This document shows positions 33,175 to 38,715 of a stretch of 38,715 nucleotides of DNA, one piece after another. This DNA comes from Gemmataceae bacterium (GTDB taxonomy: Bacteria > Planctomycetota > Planctomycetia > Gemmatales > Gemmataceae), in assembly GCA_009692005.1 (NCBI GenBank), contig SHZZ01000036.1:1-38715 (forward strand), given 5' to 3'. How positions within the stretch are numbered: the first letter of the stretch is position 1; each line of letters begins with the position of its first letter. Under the pieces are notes generated by a model. That model had not been told where the DNA came from and made no database searches. It saw only the letters and a list, made by a program, of their open reading frames with translations. Position numbers and translations under genes: made by a program.

Positions 33175-34071
33175 ATGAAAAAAGACCGGGCAATCATCGA
33201 ATACGGCGCCCCCATCGATCCAAAAGTGATGATCGAGCCGCCCGACGCCATGGAACTGGAGTTGGAAGCCGGCCACCCCGGGCTTGGCGACCCCAGTTAT
33301 GTGCCAAGGCGAAAGCACCTGTTTACCCTTTGCCGCAAGCATCGCCTGGAAAACCTGGGCCCGCCGGTTATCCACTACCTGCCCGAAGAAACAGGCATCT
33401 GGCGCCAGGTCAGTTCCAAGCTCGATGAACTTCACATCCAGCACGCCTGTTCCATTTATCTGCAAGCCAAGGAAGCGCTTGGCATCAGCGCGATGGAAAT
33501 TCCTCAATTACGCGATTTAAGCCTGCGCCTCGAACGCGAAACCAACATGCGGCTCGTTCCTGCTGAAGGGCCGCTGCCTTACCGCACTTTTTACAGCTAC
33601 ATTGCCGGCCGCGGTTTCCCGGTCACCCAGTTCATGCGGCATGGGTCGCACCCGGAGTTCACCCCCGAGCCGGACATGATCCACGATTGCCTCGGCCATG
33701 TCCCACCGCTGATGAATCACGATTACGCCGAGGTGCTGCACTTGATCGGCAAAGCTGCTTTTACCACAGCCGACCCCATTCAAGTATTGAACCTCAAGCG
33801 CTTCTCCTGGTTCTCCATCGAGTTCGGTTTGATCGAGGAAGCGGGCGGGATTAAAGTGTTTGGCGCGGGAATTCTCTCGTCCACTGGCGAGATTCCCTTT
33901 TCTCTTTTCTCAAAAGAAGTGGCGCGCAAGCCGTTCGTCACCGCGGAAGTCATTGAAACCGATTACGACCCTTCGCGCATGCAGGACCATTTGTTTGTCA
34001 TACCCTCATTCGCCTGGCTGCGGGCCGAGATCGAGCAACTCATCCGCAAAATGAAAATCCCTGGGATGTAA
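33175..34071 (+). CDS. phhA: Aromatic amino acid hydroxylase (phenylalanine 4-monooxygenase type)
   Basis: The 298-residue product is an iron- and pterin-dependent monooxygenase that hydroxylates an aromatic amino acid using O2. The three iron ligands are visible: His170 and His175 in MIHDCLGHVPPL and Glu216 in WFSIEFGLI. Other conserved stretches are GRGFPVTQFMRHGSHPEFTPEPD and KVFGAGILSSTGEIPFSL. It is shorter than animal enzymes because the N-terminal regulatory ACT domain is absent, as usual for bacteria. Phenylalanine is the likeliest substrate, but the specificity residues are not decisive. The ATG at 33175 has AAGGG about 8 bases upstream; a GTG at 33151 is also in frame. Confidence 0.92.
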   Translation: MKKDRAIIEYGAPIDPKVMIEPPDAMELELEAGHPGLGDPSYVPRRKHLFTLCRKHRLENLGPPVIHYLPEETGIWRQVSSKLDELHIQHACSIYLQAKEALGISAMEIPQLRDLSLRLERETNMRLVPAEGPLPYRTFYSYIAGRGFPVTQFMRHGSHPEFTPEPDMIHDCLGHVPPLMNHDYAEVLHLIGKAAFTTADPIQVLNLKRFSWFSIEFGLIEEAGGIKVFGAGILSSTGEIPFSLFSKEVARKPFVTAEVIETDYDPSRMQDHLFVIPSFAWLRAEIEQLIRKMKIPGM

Positions 34072-34182
34072 AGAAGGCTCCCGTCGCCAACCCTTTTCAC
34101 TCGGATGTTCCAATCTTGCAAATTCTTGCCAGGCTCCTTAAAACAAAAGAGCTTCCCGGGCCTTATTTCAAAGGACATTTCC

Positions 34183-35466
34183 ATGAAGAAAATCACACGC
34201 CGCCTTGCAATGAAATCCACTCTTGCCGCTGGCGGGGTTTGGCTCGGGCTGCAGCCTTCTCTAAGAGCCCTGGCGCCAAGTGAAAAACTAAACATCGCGG
34301 TGATCGGCGCAGGCGGGCAGGGCAAGGCCAACCTCAATGCCTCGGGCAAGGAAAATGTCGTGGCCATTTGCGATGTCGACGAAAGCCGCGCAGGCGACGC
34401 CTTCGACAAACATCCCAAGGCGAAAAAGTTCCACGACTTTCGCAAAATGTTCGACTCCATGGAAAAAGAGATCGACGCTGTTGCCATCAGCACTCCTGAT
34501 CACACCCACTTTCACACCGCCTTTTGGGCCATGCAGCGAGGCAAGCATGTCTACCTGGAAAAACCCCTGGCCCATGAAGTCTGGGAAGTTCGCAAGCTGA
34601 CGCAACTCGCCAAGGAAAAGAAACTGGCGACACAACTCGGCGCCCAGCGCCACACCATGACCGGCTTGCGCCAGTCGGTTGAGATCGTCCGCGCGGGGGT
34701 CATCGGCGAGGTCAGCGAGGTGCATTCCTGGATCGGCGGCGACCGCGGCATGTCTGCCATACCCAAGGATAAACCAGCCGTCCCCAGTCATGTGAAATGG
34801 GATCTTTGGCTCGGGCCCAATGCCGATTTCAACTTTCATCCTTCCATCTGCCCCTACGGATGGCGTTTCTGGTGGCAATTCGGCACAGGCGAGACCGGCA
34901 ACTGGGGTTGCCACATCCTCGACATTCCCTTCTGGGCGCTGAACCTGAAATACCCCACGCGGGTTGAAGCCTCGGGGCCGGAGGTGCACGGGTTGACCAC
35001 GCCCAAATCGATGAACACATCCTTTCTGTTTCCCGCCGAGGGTTCCCGCGGCCCGGTGACGCTGCACTGGTATCACGCCAAGAACGGCCCGCCCATTTTG
35101 GAAAAGCACGGACTGAAAGCCGGCGGGTTCAATAACCTTTTCATCGGCTCCAAGGGGATGCTCCTGTGCGGGTTCAACTCGTGGAAGCTCCTGCCGGAGG
35201 ACAAATTCCAGGGGGTCAAAGCGCCGAAGACCTTTGCTGACTCGCCGGGATTTCACCAGGAATGGTTCGATGCCATCCGCGGGGGCAAGACGGCCACTTG
35301 CAATTTCGATTACTCCGGCCCGATGACGGAAACCGTGCTGCTGGGAAATGTTGCCTACCGCGCCGGCGGCTTTGCCTGGGACTCAGCCAACCTTCAATGC
35401 CAGGGGAACCCCAAAGCGCAAGCGCTCATCCAGCGTCAATACCGCAAGGGTTGGGAAATTTCCTGA
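34183..35466 (+). CDS. Gfo/Idh/MocA family oxidoreductase, Tat-type signal
   Basis: The 427-residue product begins MKKITRRLAMKSTLAAGG, a twin-arginine-like signal, then a Rossmann dinucleotide-binding domain (IAVIGAGGQGKANL, about residues 38-51) and ICDVDESRAG. The EKPLAHEVWEVRKL motif carries the catalytic Lys of the family. The C-terminal domain contains DLWLGPNADFNFHP and GETGNWGCHILD, characteristic of planctomycete members. Such enzymes reduce or oxidise sugars with NAD(P), and the signal suggests an envelope location. AAGGA lies about 8 bases before the ATG. Its substrate is unknown. A second paralogue follows 339 bases downstream. Confidence 0.9.
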   Translation: MKKITRRLAMKSTLAAGGVWLGLQPSLRALAPSEKLNIAVIGAGGQGKANLNASGKENVVAICDVDESRAGDAFDKHPKAKKFHDFRKMFDSMEKEIDAVAISTPDHTHFHTAFWAMQRGKHVYLEKPLAHEVWEVRKLTQLAKEKKLATQLGAQRHTMTGLRQSVEIVRAGVIGEVSEVHSWIGGDRGMSAIPKDKPAVPSHVKWDLWLGPNADFNFHPSICPYGWRFWWQFGTGETGNWGCHILDIPFWALNLKYPTRVEASGPEVHGLTTPKSMNTSFLFPAEGSRGPVTLHWYHAKNGPPILEKHGLKAGGFNNLFIGSKGMLLCGFNSWKLLPEDKFQGVKAPKTFADSPGFHQEWFDAIRGGKTATCNFDYSGPMTETVLLGNVAYRAGGFAWDSANLQCQGNPKAQALIQRQYRKGWEIS

Positions 35467-35805
35467 ATGGAACAGAAAAGTAGTCGGCCAAGTGGGAGCA
35501 TCCGAGCCCCGCGCGTTTACAAGGGGTTGTTTAGTCGCGCTCCGCTTTAGGTTGCCAGCCCCTGGCGCAATCTTCACCATTCAAGCCATTTATTTCAGAA
35601 TAAAAACCAAGGACTCTCTCCTTTATTTATTTTTCACTCAGGCAAGCCCTTCCCCCATTCCTTTTGTCCTTCCTCTTGGCTTTTCAATCCTTGCAAAAGC
35701 CGTTTCCGCATACTTTTTTCTTGAAATTCCACCCGGTCGGAGTTGAAATCCTACAAGCTGCTTTCCCCACTTCGCCCTCCACCCGACGGAAAGGATCTGC
35801 AAGCC
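35467..35805. other. 339-base spacer between the two oxidoreductase genes, with repeat-like elements
   Basis: No coding frame is supported. At 35503-35543 is a GC-rich stretch CGAGCCCCGCGCG...AAGGGG, resembling dispersed palindromic elements of Gemmata-group genomes (from memory, not searched). GCCAG-CCC-CTGGC forms a small hairpin at 35554-35566. GGCTTTT (35678-35684) and AAAAGCC (35695-35701) form a perfect 7-base inverted repeat that could be an operator or a weak terminator. The remainder is T- and C-rich. Confidence 0.4.
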
Positions 35806-37092
35806 ATGAAAAAACTGAATCGCAGAGAATTCTCTCGCCAGGGCGGCGCCTTGGCCGCTGGCCTGTTCCTGGCCCCGTCAATCACCCAGGCCATTGGCCC
35901 CAATGACAAGATCCGCATCGCCTGCGTGGGTGTCCGTGGACGGGGAGGCGGCCTCCTGCACGAGTTTGCCTCACAGCCTGATGTCGAAGTCACGCACATT
36001 GCCGACATTGATGAATCGGTGCGCACCCGCCGTGCCGCCGAGATCAAGGATAAAACCAAGAAGGAGCCCAAGCTCGTTGTCGATTACCTCGACCTGCTCA
36101 AGGATCCTTCGATCGACGCCTTCGTGATCGGCACCCCAGACCATTGGCACGCACTGCCCGCCATCCACGCCTGCCTGGCCGGGAAGGATGTCTATGTGGA
36201 AAAGCCCGACGGCCACAATATCGTTGAAGGCAAGACGATGGTGGCCGCGGCCAGAAAGAACAACCGCATGGTGCAGATGGGCACCCAATCGCGCAGCGCC
36301 ACTTTCCTGAAAGAGGCGGTGGAGTACATTCGCAAGGGCAACATTGGCAAGACGATTTTCGCCCGCGCCTGGGAAACCGATCGACAGGGCGCCATCTCCA
36401 AAGTCCCCGATAGCGAACCGCCCAAGGGCGTTGATTACGACCTATGGCTCGGCGCGGCGCCCAAGAAACCGTTTAACTCACGCAGGTTTCATGGCAACTG
36501 GCGCTGGTTCTTCGATTACGGGTGCGGCGATCTCGGCAACGACGGCGTGCATCGACTCGACTACGCTCGTTGGGCCCTCGGCGCGCCTGCCTGGCCCGAT
36601 GCCATTTCCACCGCAGGAGGCAAATTCTTCTTCGACGATGTCCAGGAATGGCCCGACACCATGCAGGTCACTTACGAATACCCAGGAAAGATTCTCGTTT
36701 ATGAAATGCGCGTCTGGTCGAAGCCGAAACTGTACGGCATCACCGAAGGCGCTGCCATTCATGGCGACGGCGGCTGGGTTCTCCTTTCAAATTCCGATTG
36801 GAAAGCCTTCGACAAGGACGGCAAACAGGCCGCCGGAGGCACAGGCCCCAGCCCTTCTATCTTGCATGTCCGCAATTTTCTCGACTGCATGCGTTCTCGA
36901 AAACGCCAGGAGCTCAATCAGGAAATCGAACAGGGGCACCAGAGCAGCGTCCTCTGCCACGCGGGCAACATCGCCTGGCGGACCGGAAAGAAGCTCCGCT
37001 TCAATTCCGCCACCGAATCGTTTGATGATGCCGAGGCCAACCGGTACCTCGGCCGTGAAGCGAGAAAGGGATTCGAGCTGCCAAAAGTTTAA
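35806..37092 (+). CDS. Gfo/Idh/MocA family oxidoreductase, Tat-type signal
   Basis: The 428-residue product begins MKKLNRREFSRQGGALAAGLFLAPS, a good twin-arginine signal (NRREFS). The Rossmann motif is IACVGVRGRGGGLLHEF, followed by DAFVIGTPDHWHALP and the catalytic-Lys motif EKPDGHNIVEGK. Downstream VDYDLWLGAAPKKPFN and CGDLGNDGVHRLDYARWALG match the planctomycete family of exported oxidoreductases. The preceding open stretch from 35743 adds residues without a ribosome-binding site; the ATG at 35806 with AAGGA upstream is chosen. It is related to the preceding gene but clearly diverged. The substrate is probably a sugar or sugar derivative, by family. Confidence 0.9.
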   Translation: MKKLNRREFSRQGGALAAGLFLAPSITQAIGPNDKIRIACVGVRGRGGGLLHEFASQPDVEVTHIADIDESVRTRRAAEIKDKTKKEPKLVVDYLDLLKDPSIDAFVIGTPDHWHALPAIHACLAGKDVYVEKPDGHNIVEGKTMVAAARKNNRMVQMGTQSRSATFLKEAVEYIRKGNIGKTIFARAWETDRQGAISKVPDSEPPKGVDYDLWLGAAPKKPFNSRRFHGNWRWFFDYGCGDLGNDGVHRLDYARWALGAPAWPDAISTAGGKFFFDDVQEWPDTMQVTYEYPGKILVYEMRVWSKPKLYGITEGAAIHGDGGWVLLSNSDWKAFDKDGKQAAGGTGPSPSILHVRNFLDCMRSRKRQELNQEIEQGHQSSVLCHAGNIAWRTGKKLRFNSATESFDDAEANRYLGREARKGFELPKV

Positions 37093-37098
37093 AGGTTG

Positions 37099-37121
37099 AG
37101 CCCGGCGACCCAGCACGGGCT
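37099..37121. terminator. Possible terminator between convergent genes
   Basis: AGCCCG (37099-37104) and CGGGCT (37116-37121) form a perfect 6-base stem with an 11-base loop. On the plus strand TACTTCTTC follows, only weakly T-rich. Its position between two converging genes supports a terminator role. Confidence 0.35.
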
Positions 37122-37549
37122 TACTTCTTCAGGTTGATTTCCAACGGCGGGTTCGACCCTTCCTTCACCTCGGCGGTAAGGCCGCTGGTGGCGGATTTCA
37201 AGTATTTCGCAGGCACAGGAGACTTGGAAACATCCTTGGGCGGCTTGGGGTTCTTACCCACCAGCGGAATTTCCTCCGCCGACTGCAACATCGGCGACGG
37301 CGACACCGCCACCTTGTAGGAACCCACAGGAAGACCCGCGCCCTTGTGGGACGACAGTTCAAAGCTGCCATCGGGCTGGATTTGCCCGGTCAGGGCGATG
37401 CCCTTCTCCGTGTTTTCAAGGCTGACCGTGCCTTCCTTCAAGGGCTGGCCATCCAGCAAGGCTTTTCCCCGCACCGTGCCTCGCGGCCCCTCTCCCGAGC
37501 AGCCGCTCAGGAGGAAAAAAGCCAGCAATATCCCAAGTGTTCTTTTCAC
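37121..37549 (-). CDS. Lipoprotein, carboxypeptidase-regulatory-like
   Basis: The 142 residues begin with a lipoprotein signal (LLAFFLLSGC; lipidated Cys near residue 17). The mature part reads GTVRGKALLDGQPLKEGTVSLEN, the beginning of a transthyretin-like/carboxypeptidase-regulatory fold often seen in small planctomycete lipoproteins. QPDGSFELS and GLPVGSYKVAVSP fit later strands of that fold. The family often stands directly downstream of a DUF1559 gene, as here (19-base gap), which suggests a joint envelope function of unknown nature. Confidence 0.85.
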   Translation of the reverse strand: MKRTLGILLAFFLLSGCSGEGPRGTVRGKALLDGQPLKEGTVSLENTEKGIALTGQIQPDGSFELSSHKGAGLPVGSYKVAVSPSPMLQSAEEIPLVGKNPKPPKDVSKSPVPAKYLKSATSGLTAEVKEGSNPPLEINLKK

Positions 37550-37568
37550 GCGAGTTATCCAGTTTGGT

Positions 37569-38537
37569 TTAATAATCGGCGGTCACATTTCCATCATTGC
37601 GCTTGCACAGGTTAAACAGCGTATTCAAAGCAATGCCCTGGGAAATAAAGCGGGCCCCGCCATCCATGAACAGGGCGTTCATGCCGCCGGAATGAACCGA
37701 CTGCACCGGCCGATTCTGTCCGTAGAAAACCTCACTTACTCCGCGGTTTTCCCAGATCTTGTCGTTGATGCCATAGCGCACGGTGGTCAGGTTCCAGTGA
37801 CGGTTTTCTCCCGCAGGGCCAGGCCCCATGGAAAAACTGTGGCCGAAATCGCTGCGGCAATCGATCGGCGCCTTGGCCGCGTTCACGCAAAAATCCGATT
37901 GCTCGGCCACCCCGATTGTGGACGAGGTGCCATCGCTGAAATCCGACACCCGTTTTTTCTCATGCGAAACCAGGGCCCCGCTGTTATCGATTTGCCCTTT
38001 GCCACTATGCGCGTAGGTTTCGCCAGCGCGGTTGAGCATGGAGGCGCTATCCACAGCCCCGGAGATGCCGACATAGGTGGAAGCCATGACGCCTTGACCC
38101 GGGGTCGATCCGACCAGCACGAAAACCGGCAGGGGTGAAGAAGGGCAGCGCAGGTTGGGGATGGTTTTACCGCTGAGAACGGCGCCGTTTGCCTGGTTGG
38201 TGCCGTAGTACACCAGGCCGGTATAGGGGCTGGTGGCGCATTTCAGGTCGAGTTGTTTGTACAGGTTATCCTGTTCCAGGTAGGGGAGGGAGGAGATTGA
38301 TCCAAAAGGAATGGCCGTAGGAGTTCTGAGGCGAGATGGTGCCGCCCAGGGGGACTGGTTGTAGTTATGCAGCGCCAGGCCGATTTGTTTTAAGTTGTTG
38401 ATGCATTGCATGCGCGAGGCTGCTTCACGGACTTTCTGCACTGCGGGCAGGAGCAGCCCGATCAGGATGGCGATGATGGCGATCACCACCAGTAATTCGA
38501 TGAGGGTAAAACCGTTGCGCCCGTTCCAGCCTGGCAT
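37569..38537 (-). CDS. DUF1559 family protein with a pilin-like N terminus and an internal out-of-frame stretch
   Basis: The signature [19 protein letters not shown] followed by [17 protein letters not shown] and [14 protein letters not shown] is unmistakable. The C terminus has [20 protein letters not shown], typical of the family. The start at 38535-38537 places the pilin motif 9 residues in, as in most relatives, but has no good ribosome-binding site; a GTG at 38678 would add 47 residues. Between about 38287 and 38348 the expressed frame reads [17 protein letters not shown], while another frame of the same bases reads [12 protein letters not shown], which matches the family much better. 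This suggests compensating single-base indels at 38349-38353 (five G on the plus strand) and 38283-38286 (four G). Confidence 0.85.
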   Translation of the reverse strand: MPGWNGRNGFTLIELLVVIAIIAILIGLLLPAVQKVREAASRMQCINNLKQIGLALHNYNQSPWAAPSRLRTPTAIPFGSISSLPYLEQDNLYKQLDLKCATSPYTGLVYYGTNQANGAVLSGKTIPNLRCPSSPLPVFVLVGSTPGQGVMASTYVGISGAVDSASMLNRAGETYAHSGKGQIDNSGALVSHEKKRVSDFSDGTSSTIGVAEQSDFCVNAAKAPIDCRSDFGHSFSMGPGPAGENRHWNLTTVRYGINDKIWENRGVSEVFYGQNRPVQSVHSGGMNALFMDGGARFISQGIALNTLFNLCKRNDGNVTADY

Positions 38538-38715
38538 TAACCGGCAGCCAATGCCCACCTGGCTGGGCAATTGATTAACCAAGGGGGTATTTTCCGGGGC
38601 GCTACTGAGGCTGCCGAAGGGTGGCCGCCATACTTTTTTGAACTCATCCCCGCTGATAGCTTTTAAATCCCGGGTCACTTTTTTATGAGACGGTTTGCTT
38701 TGCCAAAGGAATTCG

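Overview
The window looks like chromosomal DNA from a planctomycete, probably of the Gemmata group. This is inferred from gene content, not from a marker gene. Indicators are two DUF1559 proteins with a type-IV-pilin-like N terminus, one beside a small lipoprotein; a sigma factor directly upstream of a membrane Ser/Thr kinase; two Tat-type Gfo/Idh/MocA oxidoreductases; secreted PQQ-propeller and SMP-30 proteins; a large HExxH metalloprotease; and a homologue of formaldehyde-activating enzyme.

Layout. 1-1862 (-): Tad-pilus genes (two TadE-like, then a Tad/vWA protein cut by the window edge). 2113-3296 (-): tRNA-Lys(TTT) and trxB. 3420-4727 (+): two-domain N-acetylglutamate synthase. 4828-6349: convergent HEAT-repeat protein and Fae-like enzyme. 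6386-11197 (-): tight four-gene run of exported proteins (alpha/beta hydrolase, PQQ propeller, small unknown, SMP-30). 11265-11312: paired direct repeats resembling an IS end. 11372-12751 (-): membrane protein with a C-terminal SRPBCC-like domain. 12852-14172 (+): class III adenylate cyclase split at a run of nine C. 14173-15654 (-): aldehyde dehydrogenase. 15885-17024 (+): parvulin-type isomerase. 17361-18329 (+): DUF1559 gene broken by an in-frame TGA. 18459-20960 (-): metalloprotease. 21211-22761 (+): zinc-ribbon/transglutaminase protein. 22861-24876 (-): tpiA and pheA. 25343-27322 (+): dnaK, with palindromic sites upstream and a strong terminator downstream. 27463-28143 (+): acetyltransferase-like protein. 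28236-29765 (-): PLP histidine decarboxylase and a double-ACT protein. 29849-32947 (-): sigma factor and kinase. 33175-34071 (+): aromatic amino acid hydroxylase. 34183-37092 (+): two Gfo/Idh/MocA proteins. 37121-38537 (-): DUF1559 protein and lipoprotein.

Most genes are housekeeping or typical planctomycete accessory genes, and I see no phage, CRISPR array or complete transposon. Amino-acid metabolism recurs (argA, pheA, aromatic hydroxylase, histidine decarboxylase with ACT protein), but the genes are not one operon. The most unusual signals are three reading-frame anomalies (poly-C frameshift in the cyclase, nonsense codon in one DUF1559 gene, a compensated double frameshift in the other), a pair of related palindromes between pheA and dnaK, and a Fae homologue lacking the expected catalytic histidine. 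The frame anomalies may be biological or may be assembly errors, and the sequence alone cannot decide.
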